Under the pieces are notes generated by a model. That model did no database searches, had not been told where the DNA came from, and saw only the letters and a program-made list of their open reading frames with translations. From Epiperipatus broadwayi (Eukaryota; Onychophora; Udeonychophora; Euonychophora; Peripatidae), in contig JAQFVV010000945.1 of assembly GCA_028023455.1 (NCBI GenBank), positions 62,001-126,000 on the forward strand: a stretch of 64,000 bases of DNA, in the 5' to 3' direction. Shown here in pieces: positions 1 through 9,815 of the stretch. Both the position numbers and the translations under genes were made by a program. Numbering within the stretch: position 1 is the first letter of the stretch; the number at the start of each line of letters is the position of its first letter.

Positions 1-404
1 TGTCAAAGTTGTGAAAGTAGAATGTTTGACACGTATCAAATAAACTGTGTAATTCCCTATCTATTTCTATTGAACAATGATAAAGATAAGTGTAAGAGGT
101 TGTGGTCTGGGTCAACTGATGAGTGCTGTTTCAACATGAAATGTGCATATTGGGAATCATACTGTTTTCCACATCTTTAGTCATATGTTTATGATCACAC
201 CCACCCACATATGTTATCAGATAGAAACCAGTCCCTATATTGTGTGAAAGTGATGTCATTAAAATTACACTACACAAATATTAGTAAGTGGATAACTCTA
301 GTCTAATAAATGATTGGTAAAAAATGTATTAATATACTTCTATCAAATGGTTTGGGTCAAAGTTGTGAGCATTAAGTTTAACCCTTATCAATTAAACTGT
401 AATA
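1..404 (+). repeat. Penelope-type pseudo-LTR with decayed hammerhead (copy A)
   Basis: The block starts with GTCAAAGTTGTGA at position 2, and the same word reappears at about 356, giving a direct repeat of period about 355. Between them lie a hammerhead-like core (112-154) and a segment with ATTACACTACA and CTAGTCTAATAAATGATT. Both segments recur downstream of the GIY-YIG frame at about 1200-1300. This head-to-tail arrangement around a Penelope endonuclease frame is what is known for Penelope pseudo-LTRs. The same pseudo-LTR words recur at 26.66, 28.46, 34.4 and 41.05 kb. The boundaries are approximate. Confidence 0.6.
112..154 (+). ncRNA. hammerhead ribozyme relic, family 1 copy A
   Basis: CTGATGA at 116-122 is followed by an imperfect helix II (GTGCTG/CAACAT, one C-A mismatch) and GAAA at 138-141. 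Helix I pairs TCAA before the core with TTGG after it. Helix III is AUGUGCAU, which differs from the other copies but is still self-complementary with G-U wobbles. The predicted cleavage is after A149. The core is complete, but the helix II mismatch suggests a weak or dead ribozyme. Confidence 0.55.
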
Positions 405-405
405 A

Positions 406-858
406 GTGGTTTCACAACAGATGATAGAGACTTTGGCTGGTGAATTTAAGGTTGGCTTCCGCACTCCCCCTAATACTAAAGACTTATTAATAATTCAAAG
501 GATAGAACAGATCCATCTCAGACACCCCCAAGTCATATACAGTATTTCATGCCCTCAGGCTGGATGCAGTGCCACATACTATGGGGAAACCAAGGCCACT
601 GTTCATAATAGAGCTGCTCAACACATTTATACTTACAGAAGAGCAAAAAAAAAACAACGATAACTTCTCAATATTCTTGGAACATGAGAAGCAGGCTGGC
701 CATGTGTTTGAACCAGGCAACCCCAAGATAGTATGCTCTGAAGCCAACGACTGCAAAAGAAAAGTCAAGGAGGCGTATTTTATTATCGGTGACAACAATT
801 CCATCAATAGACACGACACGTGCTTTTCTATCTCAAAAAAATGGACAAACTAATTTGC
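406..858 (+). pseudogene. Penelope-like element GIY-YIG endonuclease fragment, frameshifted
   Basis: Two overlapping frames (406-663 and 569-853) together read as the C-terminal part of a Penelope-like retroelement protein. The first carries a GIY-YIG-like core, VIYSISCPQAGCSATYYGET, at about residues 44-63. After a shift in the A-run near 645-655, the second reads SIFLEHEKQAGHVFEPGN and ends in NRHDTCFSISKKW. The same ending is seen at 27.1 kb (NRQDTCFDISKRW) and 40.5 kb (NHNESCFPLSKKW). This domain nicks target DNA in the family. No reverse transcriptase is present, so the copy is 5'-truncated and dead. The pseudo-LTRs on both sides fit the family structure. Confidence 0.75.
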
Positions 859-1330
859 ATTCACATTTGCATATTTTATTAGTTAAAACATTACATAAAT
901 GATTTATAACTTATGTTGGCCATGAATATGAGGAAAAACCTCGAAAGCGCTCGGCCCATTTAATTGTTTTTGGTTTTTGCAGCTTCTTTGTCAGTGGGTG
1001 AATCGCTTTTATATGATATACTAATGATGAAAAAAATATGTGTTAGAGATTGTAATCTGGGCCAACAGATGAGTGCTGATTCAGCACAAAATGGGCAATC
1101 TTGAGGATCACATATTCTTTTCACATATCTTTTTGTCATATGTTTATGATTACACCTTTCTATAAGGTATTAAATGCAGATGTTCCCTACCTTGCCTAAG
1201 AGTGGTGTAGTAAAAATTACACTACAGAAATATTATTCATGAAGTGACAATCTTTAAACTAATGAATGACTAATAAAAATTATTAATATATCTTTATTCA
1301 TATGTTTTAAAAAGAATGTTTTGTGGTGTA
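859..1330 (+). repeat. Penelope 3' tail and downstream pseudo-LTR with hammerhead relic copy B
   Basis: Just after the GIY-YIG frame comes ATGAATATGAGG followed by CCTCGAAAGCGCT, a tail shared with the copies at 27.27 kb (plus strand) and 26.94 kb (minus strand). A second pseudo-LTR follows. At 1060-1105 it carries GGCCAA, CAGATGA, a perfect GTGCTG/CAGCAC hairpin and AAAA, a hammerhead whose conserved C and G bases have mutated. The segment with AATTACACTACA and ACTAATGAATGACTAATAAA matches positions 265-320. Confidence 0.55.
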
Positions 1331-1616
1331 GAGGCTATACTTAATTGCAAACAATACAATTGTTTTTATATTGTAAAACAAACTTTATATATAGGCAAAG
1401 TGCAATTATTAAAATGCACAAAGCTTGGGATATAACGTTATAATGTTAACTTTAGGCAAATTTAAAATGTCTACCAGTTTAGAAAGGTTATTGCAGAATT
1501 TTTATAACTATTAATTATACATAGTTGCTGTTTAAATTATTAATCTACGATGGTGTTTTAATTTTGGTTTATATTTGTAAATATATAGAAATATCAGTAT
1601 CACATATGTGATGCAT
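1331..1616. other. AT-rich spacer, nothing recognised
   Basis: No long open frame, RNA-like fold or repeat is visible up to the CATATGTGATG tail of the LINE fragment that follows. Confidence 0.5.
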
Positions 1617-2385
1617 ATGTGATGCACAGTGGCTTCTCCTTTTTCAGAATCTCAGCCACTATGCCCAGAAAAAACTGTTAGCCACTTTACCTTCTTTTTC
1701 CACTTCCTGCCCTAAGTTTTCCTCATATTCTTCTCTATCCTGCTCCATCCCATTTCCACATAATCTTTGTCAACTCCATAGCCTTTATATCTAAATCTTC
1801 CTTATCTTTTCCCAAACCCAGCATAAAAACCAAAAACCCACTTCCTGTACAATCACTTTGTTTATCCTCCCACAGCTTCAATATTTGCACCCTTTCTATG
1901 TTCAGACATTTACATTCAATTAACAGATGCTTAATATTTGCCATGCCTTCTTTACACAAAATTGAAGACTAAATCACCCACATTTTTCCATTTATGAGTA
2001 TATTGTCTTGTTGCTAAATATCCTGTATGAGCTTTAAACAGGGAGCTACATTCCTTGCTATTAACATAAATTAACTTGCATCCAATATTATGTTTACTTC
2101 TATATATATTTAAACTCTTTTTACTCTCCCTGCTAGTTCTCTATCTCTCCAACTGTATTCTTTATTAATGCATCGACTCTTCTAACCCATTCCTTCTCAT
2201 TATAACACATCTTCTGCATACCATACTATCTTTCTCATCCATCTTGTTGCCTGCCCTTTACTCATAACCAAATTAAATATAATTTTGGCTATTCTCTTAT
2301 TATCCATAAATTGCAATCTACAAAATATTTTCATTTTGCTTTTTGCATCTCTCATATAAAAACTTGACTACCCCATACATCTGCA
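1617..2385 (-). pseudogene. non-LTR retrotransposon (LINE family A) 3' end, decayed
   Basis: On the minus strand, 1735-1959 reads a Cys/His cluster, MCKEGMANIKHLLIECKCL, followed by KLWEDK and FVFMLGLGKDKEDLD. The C..G..I.HLL.EC pattern is the zinc-knuckle-like tail found after the reverse transcriptase in several LINE clades. Broken frames continue upstream to about 2385. The 3' end carries a CATCACATA-type tail at 1605-1625. A sister copy on the plus strand at 49030-49925 has the same protein words (LCKEGIGNIRHLLIECKCL) and the same CATCACATC tail. The reverse transcriptase region is missing. Confidence 0.65.
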
Positions 2386-2394
2386 TCTATGTGA

Positions 2395-2592
2395 TGTGTG
2401 ATGTGATGCACTGTGACTTCTCATATGGAGTCAGGAATCTCTCAGCAACTATGCCCAGAGAAACCTGCTAGTCACTTTGACTTCCCTTTCCATTCCCCAC
2501 CCTAAGTTTTCCCATATTCTTCTCTATCCTGCTCCATCCTATTTCCACAACATAATCTTTGTCAACTCCGTAGCCTTTATATCTAACATGAC
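2395..2592 (-). repeat. second truncated LINE family A 3' end
   Basis: This stretch repeats the sequence at 1605-1790 almost word for word: the tail with GTGATGTG, then CTCAGC, ACTATGCCCAGA, and TTCTCTATCCTGCTCCATCC. It then stops abruptly. It is a separate insertion of the same family, truncated at about 200 bp and next to the longer copy. Confidence 0.65.
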
Positions 2593-3316
2593 TTTTTCCC
2601 AGCAGCGCTCCCGTAGAGCAAACATAAAAGTCTGTATAAAGCAGCTTACGTAAAAGGTCAACTTACGCTGCTTTATTTGTTTCACACGGACAGCCGCTGA
2701 AATAATATACTGTTAAGTGAAAGTGATGTTTCTATATTTGAATTTCAGCTAGCGATATGCAATTAGTTTTTATTACATGTAAACTTACGTACATTAAATT
2801 AATATTATATTTATATAAACATATTCTCAAATTAAAATGAATTACCGTACGGTAAAAAAAAAACCTCTGGGAAAAAAACACGCACGCACACACCCACACT
2901 CAAGTAATGCAAACATATTTACGCATGTAGTAATTACATTTTGCTTGAAAAATGCGTGAAAATTTAAAATACGACGTAAAAATGAAAAAATAAACTTCAC
3001 AACTAATGAAAAGCTAACACAGTGATTTATCATAGACGCCAGGTGAATTTAAAACTATTTCCAGATCAGCCAAAACACTTTTAAAAAACAAAAAAGCAAA
3101 ATAGACCTGCCAACTAAGATATTAAAGTGTTAACAGAAATGACAGTTAAATTAAAAGAAATATCAAAAATACTGATTAACTGTCAACATCAAATAGCGGA
3201 TGTCTTTATTTATTTATACAGTGAATAGATTTTTTTTTTTTTTTTTAAAAAGTTTCTCAAATGAATGAATTTGCAGAGGTTCCAACTAAAGAAAAAATTC
3301 AAGTACGATTTTTTTT
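2593..3316. other. spacer, nothing firm
   Basis: This is AT-rich sequence with short A and T runs. A short inverted motif (GCAGCTTACG / ACTTACGCTGC) occurs at about 2640-2675. I see no coding sequence or known repeat. Confidence 0.4.
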
Positions 3317-3400
3317 GTGTCAAAGCGTCAGCCAGGAAGCGAACGCCGGGACAAATGCTTGTAAGGCTGCTGTGCTAACCACTCACCCACCAACACGAAT
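3317..3400 (-). repeat. tRNA-Gly-like SINE, minus strand
   Basis: The reverse complement reads TTGGTGGGTGAGTGGTTAGC (box A region), CTGCCTTACAAGC, and box B-like GTTCGCTTCCTGG, ending with CGCTTTGACAC and a T/A-rich tail. It is a diverged member of the short tRNA-Gly-like family also at 14.76, 18.46, 47.79 and 50.86 kb. No clear target-site duplication is seen. Confidence 0.6.
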
Positions 3401-3681
3401 TGATTAAAGTTCTTCAGTTCTTCCATCATATAAATATAGGACAGCCACTGAGTGGTTTGTATTTGGTCATGGCTATATAAGACAAATGTAAATTCCATTT
3501 TTGAATAAAGACCATGGTCGATTCCAATTATTCATAAGATTCCGCTAATCTCTAAGAATATCTGCAACCAGCTTTAATGTTAAATTTGGGGAGGAAGAAA
3601 TTTGGAAGACTTCATGAAAATCTTTTTTTTTATGGTATAGTTTTTTTGCTGTCATAGATTATATTTTCTTCTCTTCTTCAG

Positions 3682-3801
3682 GTGTTTGTAGGTTTACCAT
3701 TGACTTTGCTAGCATGGAAAATTGATCCAGTGACTTTAGATTCATGGGTGCAGCATTTAAGATGGCATTCTAAAAAACTAACCATAGACAAAATAGCCTA
3801 A
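3682..3801 (+). CDS. terminal coding exon of an unidentified protein
   Basis: A long pyrimidine tract (TTTTCTTCTCTTCTTCAG) ends in a good acceptor at 3680-3681. It opens a 39-codon frame in phase 0 that ends in TAA at 3799-3801. The peptide starts with a hydrophobic segment, VFVGLPLTLLAW, that could be part of a membrane helix. It continues KIDPVTLDSWVQHLRWHSKK and ends LTIDKIA. Codon use and composition are unlike the surrounding AT-rich repeats. I do not recognise the family. An AATAAA at about 4066 could serve as polyadenylation signal, though it lies in a repeat. Earlier exons would lie upstream, and I found none. A chance open frame after a chance acceptor remains possible. Confidence 0.5.
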   Translation: MFVGLPLTLLAWKIDPVTLDSWVQHLRWHSKKLTIDKIA

Positions 3802-3894
3802 TTGGTGAATTAAAGCATCATCATGAATTCTATATTTGCAAATGTAAAGATAACCGGTAGTATTCTCATGTAATACTAAATCATCCATGAACTT

Positions 3895-4145
3895 TACTAC
3901 TGTTATACAATGCATTTTTTACCACTCTCTTTTACAGTTTACAGTTTTGATTGCATCCTAACTTCAATTGCTAAATTCAAAACTGATTTTAGCAGTTGAA
4001 GTTAGGAGATATAAAAGTTCTGAAGAAGATTGCTGGGCAATCAAAACTGTAAAAGAGGGTGGTAAATAAAGCATTGTGTAACAGTAGTAAAATGCATGGA
4101 TGATTTATTATTATATGATGTACATTTGGCATTGCAATAAGAAAG
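3895..4145. repeat. hairpin element with hammerhead-like motif, family 3
   Basis: The two halves (about 3898-3968 and 3985-4095) are inverted copies of each other. Each contains the TACAATGC, ACCACTCT and TTTTACAG words, and they meet at GTTAGGAG. The right half reads TTCTGAAGAAGATTGCTGGG then CAATCAAAACTG, the family-3 motif with GAAA mutated to AAAA. Confidence 0.5.
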
Positions 4146-4149
4146 ATTA

Positions 4150-4335
4150 TTATTCTCATGCTGGTACTGTCAGACATCAGGCCAACAATGCCTCAAGAAA
4201 AGATAATTGTACCACTAAAATGCTGTGTTATATACTAATTTGTATGTTACTAGTAAAAGTTGAATGTCTTTGAAAAATTTTGTTTGAATTCTTCTAAAAA
4301 TTTTTCAACATTTAACTTTTTTCTAGAATTGATGC
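4150..4335 (+). repeat. SINE tail (tRNA-Leu-like family), 5'-truncated
   Basis: The words GGTACTGTCAGACATCAGGC, ATATACTAATTTGTATG, TACTAGTAAAAGTTGAATGT and CTTTGAAAA match the tail after the tRNA-Leu-like head at 27.93 kb and the minus-strand tail at 31.19-31.35 kb. The tRNA-like head is missing here. Confidence 0.5.
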
Positions 4336-5164
4336 AACAATAAAGTTTAGACTGCACAATGATATTGTCATTTTCCCCATTGCGTTTAGTAACATAAAAA
4401 CAAATGAATTAAAAATAATACTATAAATTACTTTCGTAGTTTATTAAAAAAACAAATTTTAGTTACAATTTTGTCCACAGATGTCACTACTTTTATAAAA
4501 AGTTAAAATATAAAAAAATATGGAGTCTTTTCAAACAAGTCCAAATCATTAGGGCACATGTCCATATTGCCTTTTATTATATTGTAAATCAATTTATAAT
4601 CTAATTTTTTTTCTTGCCCTCCATAATTTAGTGTAGTGATAGAGACTTAGACTTTAGACTGTGAGATCCTTGAATTGATTCCAGTGTTTGCATTTCCAGC
4701 ATTGAAACTTCAGTAAACCATTTGCTTATTTATTTACTTAAATATTATTTTTTATTGTAAAATTAAAATTAGTTACATAATGTTTGTTATTTCAAAGCAA
4801 TAACTTTTACAAAAAAATTACTGAAATAAAAATTTACATATGTCAAATAAAATCTGTCTCCTATGAAATATCTATTACCTTTATTTTATTATTTTTTATT
4901 TATGTGAAAAAATAATATTTTAAATTATTTTCATTTTTTGTTATATTTTTGACAAACTATATATAAAAAAGTAACTTACAGGATTAAACGATTTTTATTT
5001 TATTTGAAAATAAAATAGACAAAAAAAACAACAAGTGCTGCCCTCTAGGGGTGCTCTTTAGTGGAGCAAAATGTCTGCTAAAAGATTCAATTAGATAATG
5101 GAAGTAATTCAATACATAATTAAAAACTAAATATCAATACTTATTAAATTCCAACCTAATGCTA
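4336..5164. other. AT-rich spacer
   Basis: The sequence is mostly A/T runs. A weak tRNA-like stretch lies at 4630-4700 (TAGTGATAGAGACTT then TTGAATTGATTCC) but cannot be folded convincingly. Positions 5035-5055 carry GTGCTGCCCTCTAGGGG, which resembles the core of the array that follows. Confidence 0.35.
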
Positions 5165-7460
5165 TTGCATCCATATCACCAGACTAGTTTCTGAATTATG
5201 GCATATCTGTAACAGATGAACATAATGAATAAATTTGCTCCTAAAAAACATGGCCTAAAAATAACACCCAATGCCTCTGTTTCCAATATTTATCTTAATA
5301 AGAATCCCAGGATGGTATTTAGAGTGATTAGAATTGTTCTGTTATATCAAGTGGCAGTCGTTGAGATCTTCATAATATTCCTTTCAAGGTTTCCAGAGTT
5401 TTGTTACCATTCTTCTTTGAAGCATTATCCAAGAAGTGGAAAACTTTCAATTATAAAAACCTAATTGCTATTGATTACTCAAGCTTAAAGTTAGTGGTAG
5501 CACTGGATTAAATTGATTTGAATTGTTCATTTACAATGGTGGGCAAATTGTGGCTTATCAGTCCCATGGCTAACAAACCTACTCTGTGTGATTCTGGAGG
5601 CCATATTGTTTTTCAATGTCATTTTTCTAAACTTTCATACTAATAGTCTGCAGTAGTATAATATGTATCAATATTGAATATTATATTTTGGAAAGACTTT
5701 CAAAGTAAATAAAAAACATGTTTTAAAAATTTAAATTTTTAGCTTTTAAGTAGTATTCAAAAAATTATTATCATGGATTTTATAATCATACTAGGTTGGT
5801 AAAAAGCTGGAATTTGACGTTTGTAGCTCTTGAACAATGAAAAATATATTAACTGCTTTATATGTGGTTCTATTACTAAAATACTTGCCCTCCCCTGCTT
5901 TAGTTACATCAAGTTGGGATATTTAAAATTTTAATAATATTCCTTTCAAGATTTTCAATGTTATGATTCTATTTTTTTTAAATCAGATATCAACACCTAA
6001 TATTTATTTTTTATTTATTACTACCATAGAGGGCAGCACTGGAGTAAATTAGTTAGAATTATTCTATTATATTAAATAATGATGGTTGGGGTTTTAATAA
6101 TATTCCTTTCAAGATTTTTCAGTGTTTTGATTCTATTTTTTTAAAATAACATTGTGGTCAGGCTACTATTATAAAAATCTAATATCTATTAATTACTCAA
6201 GATTACAATGGGTGGCAATACTGCTGCAAATTGTTAATGTTGATATATTATTAATATTACCAAATTTGTGTGCTATAGAACATCAAGGGTCAATTAGATA
6301 ATATTTGGGGCCCTGTAATAAAATTAACCTTTGAGTTCTAATTAATAGTTTAAAAGTAGGTAATGAAAAATTTTCAATCTACACTGTGCTGAAAACAAAA
6401 TTAAAGAAGGGTATTGGATGTTACCCCTGGTAGTAGAATTCAGTTAAATACAATTAATTCAAATTGTGAAAGAATATTGAAATAAATTAATGTTTAATTT
6501 TCTATTATTAATCTGTTTTTTTATATACTCAATAAATATGGTCAGAATTTTAAATTTTTTTATCAAAGTGAAAATATCATATGAATAAAGTAATTTGAGA
6601 ATTACTGTTCTATTACATCAAGTGATGATAGGATATTAATAATATTCCATTCAAGATATTCAATATTAAGATTCCAATCAGTTTATATAAATGCAATCTT
6701 GGATAGCTGTCTTCAATGGAAATTTTATATCTATTGTATACTAAAGCTTACAATAGATGGCAGCACTGGAGTATAATTAATAGAGTTGCTTTATTATATC
6801 ATGTGGTGATGGTTAGAATTTAAATAATATTTCATTCAACATATTCAGTACTTTGTTTTAATAAATCTTGAGACAAGTTGGCTTTCAACTATTAAACTGT
6901 TACATTTTACTGTTTATGAAAACTTGCAGTAGATGGCAGCACTGAGATAGAATGAATAGAGTTGCTCTAATTATCAAGTAGAGATTGATAGAATATTTTA
7001 ATAATATTCCATTAAGATATCCAGTTTTTGATTCCAATTAATTTTTGTAATTTGGGACGATGTGGCTTTCAACTGTGGAAATCTTGTTCTTATATTAAAC
7101 AATAAACTGACAATAGATGGCAGCACTGAAGTAAAATGATAAAATTTTAATAATATTCTATTTAATATATTCAGTATTTTGTTTCAATATAATCGTTCAA
7201 CTGTCAAAACTTTATATTTAAGGACAAGTAAAACTTGTAGTGGATGATAGCACTGACATAGAATAAATAGAATTGCTCTGTTAAATCAAGTGATTATGAT
7301 TGGCATTTCAATATTCCATTTAAGATATCCTGTTTTGGATTCCAATCAATTTTTGAAAATATAATTTTGTGATCGGGTAGTTTTTACTGAATCTTATATT
7401 GATTACCATAACTTGTAACAGATGGCAAGAAAAATGAACTTTTAATAAAAATTATTGTAA
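5165..7460. repeat. decayed tandem array, unit about 150-190 bp
   Basis: The phrase AATAATATTCC followed by TTTCAAG or ATTCAAGATATTCAG recurs near 5367, 5935, 6094, 6637, 6828, 7000, 7148 and 7303. It alternates with AGATGGCAGCACTG (near 6034, 6755, 6915, 7112) and with TTACTCAAGCTTACA. Spacings among the last five are about 150-190 bp. The left edge (5170-5200) holds a reverse-complement relic of the family-2 hammerhead core (CCAGACTAGTTTC). The open frame at 5216-5464 lies inside the array and is probably not a gene. Confidence 0.6.
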
Positions 7461-7753
7461 AAATATATAAAACAAGAGAAGGCCTCTATTCTAGTGCCAT
7501 TTATAGTAGTAAGCTTGAATAATTAATGATTTGTAAAGAGCAGTATAGATGGCATTGAAGTAGCAAGTTATTTTTTCTCATATATTGTGTAAGGTAAAAG
7601 ATTAAGTGATTTGTTGCAAATTATTGAAGCAAGAATTGAATTAAATCGATACAAAGCAACAAATATTATATATATATAATATAATGAGCATGCTAATAGT
7701 TCTAAACAAGCTTGTTCAATAAATACCATAAATCTCTATCTAGAATTATCCCT

Positions 7754-7798
7754 ACTCCCAAACCGGTTTTGAGCTGATGGCTCTCATCAGTGAGACAC
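7754..7798 (-). ncRNA. hammerhead ribozyme relic, family 2
   Basis: The minus strand reads GTCTCA, CTGATGA, helix II GAGC-CATCA-GCTC (4 bp, perfect), AAAA (expected GAAA), CCGGT, T, then TGGGAG. Helix I pairs CTCA with TGGG. Helix III is the palindrome ACCGGU. Only the G12-to-A change spoils the core. It belongs to the family seen at 35.98, 36.12 and 39.5 kb. Confidence 0.5.
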
Positions 7799-7989
7799 TA
7801 GAACATTCAGACACTAGATCTAAAATATAAACTCAAGCCCAGCATTTATCTAATATTTAACTATTAAATCTGAAATTTTCAGACATCTATGTTTTAAATT
7901 CAGCTATCTAACTTAAATAGCCGGATGGAACTGAACTAAATTTAGATACATCATACATTGATAGCATTAAAAATATAAAATCATTAAAG

Positions 7990-8165
7990 CCTTAACAGTG
8001 AAACCATAATATAAGAAAACCAAATCATAGATCATGTGACTTAATTAGCTTGTATTTACAAATGTTATATAATGAGCTTGTTTAGGACTACTAGCATGCT
8101 CATTATATTACATTTATAAATGCAAGCTAATTAAATCACGTGATATATGACTTGGTTTTCCTTAC
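7990..8165. repeat. hairpin (foldback) element
   Basis: The left arm at 8018-8079 (ACCAAATCATAGATCATGTG ... ATAATGAGC) and right arm at 8096-8160 (GCTCATTATAT ... GACTTGGTTTTCC) are near-perfect inverted copies about a 16 bp loop. Part of the loop region (GAGCATGCTAATAG ... CAAGCTTGTT) also appears at 7685-7720, so this sits within a larger rearranged repeat. Confidence 0.6.
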
Positions 8166-8169
8166 TATA

Positions 8170-9594
8170 TATATATTGTTAAAAAGAGTTTGCCTTGGCA
8201 ACAGTTTGAAATTGTTGATGTTATTGATATTGGAATTGTCTAAGTGTTGACTAGTTTTTAATGATATATAAATATATCTTTGCACTTACCAAAATTATCA
8301 ATAGAAGTAACTGATTCTGTTCTCCAAGACATCTGCAGAACATTCACTGAAATAAAATTAATTATATATATATAAAACCATAAAGTGATTAAAGCTCCAC
8401 AAGCTACTCATATCAAAGTGACAATCTTGTTTACCAAACTAACAGTACATTCAAAATGGCCTTTACATACATTCCCTCCTAATCGTACACTCTTAGTTTG
8501 ATAAAACACTTTGTTATAAGCCATGCATTGAGATTTGGTTGATTTAATATTTATGTTTAGCTTGAATACTGTATTTAATAATTTATATGTGTATGTTAAT
8601 TAAGGAATGATTGGGAATATTTCTATATAATAACTAATGAAATATGTTTGACGTGATATTGTGAAGTAACTATCAATAATTATTGACAGCTTTTAAACTA
8701 AACCATCTGTTCTAACATCCCACAATAAGTTTTTTTTTAAATCTTGGATTCATTTAGCAGCAAAAGAGCTTCTCAAAGTATTGATCTCTTCATTATTTTA
8801 AAACCCAAGACATTAATTGGGTTTAAGTAAACCCAAAACTAAAGCTGTTGTGGGCTTCTAGAGCAAGTAGTTAAGCTGAAAGGCCATCATTAGTAATTGA
8901 TAATTACGTAGAAATACCACTGCTAATATATTTCTCTAGTTTTTTTATTTTTTATTCACATCTTAATTAAACCATGAAAATATTTATTACATGCAAACAC
9001 ACAAACATATAACATTATATGGAAAAATAATCTTGTAATAAATGGAGTAATGCAATCCCCAAATGCTATCTGGATTAACCCTCTCTAAAATCAAAGCAAT
9101 CTACATTGCAGGAGAAAAATGATCCATTTTCATTTGTTGTCAATGATCTTATATGGATAGTAGATTTAGGCAATGATATCCTATAACAATGACTTACTTC
9201 ATATACATATTTTTACAATATATTAAAGTGAAAATATGGATCCATTTATATTGAATTTATCTATGTATGTATTTTCTTATTGTTAATATTAGCATTGTAT
9301 TAAAATTTTACCTAGATTTCTTCAGATATTTTCTGTATAATAAAGATTAGTCAAGAATGTTGAAACGTTGCTTAATATCCAAGACATATGTGTTAAAAGA
9401 GAGATTCTGTCTCCAGCCATGTATAAATGATTATTACTTTAATAAATTTTAAGTGCCTCATTTAATCTGACTGATATATTAATTTTACTCTGAATTATCA
9501 ACAATGTTGACAAAAGTATGTGTATCAATACCTGAGCTCCAAAAATAGATGCTTGATCCTTTGTTCAACATTTAGAGTGTTTTCAATTCATAGC
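8170..9594. other. AT-rich spacer
   Basis: I see no coding potential or recognisable element. TTGAAACGTTG near 9360 is a short word often found in repeat tails but is not enough to call one. Confidence 0.4.
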
Positions 9595-9815
9595 CTGAGG
9601 GAAGGTGATTTACTCCCTTTGTTTACATATATGTATAATAAAGAATAAAAATGAGATCTTATCCATGTAAACTGAGATAAACTTTAACCTTTGATATTAC
9701 TAAGAAATGGACAGTTCCTGAGGTTAAAGAAGTTTTTCTCACCTATGACAACTCTTTTGTTGGAATTTTTTGTTGAAGTATTTAATTTGACATCTACATT
9801 GTTCTGGAGAAATTA
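9595..9815 (+). repeat. dispersed repeat D, copy 1
   Basis: ATAATAAAGAATAAAAATGA, TTATCCATGTAAACTGAGAT, TAACCTTTGATATTACTA and TTTTGTTGGAATTTTTTGTT reappear in the same order at 31.59-31.70 kb and 46.03-46.23 kb. The class is unknown. There is no open frame. Confidence 0.5.
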
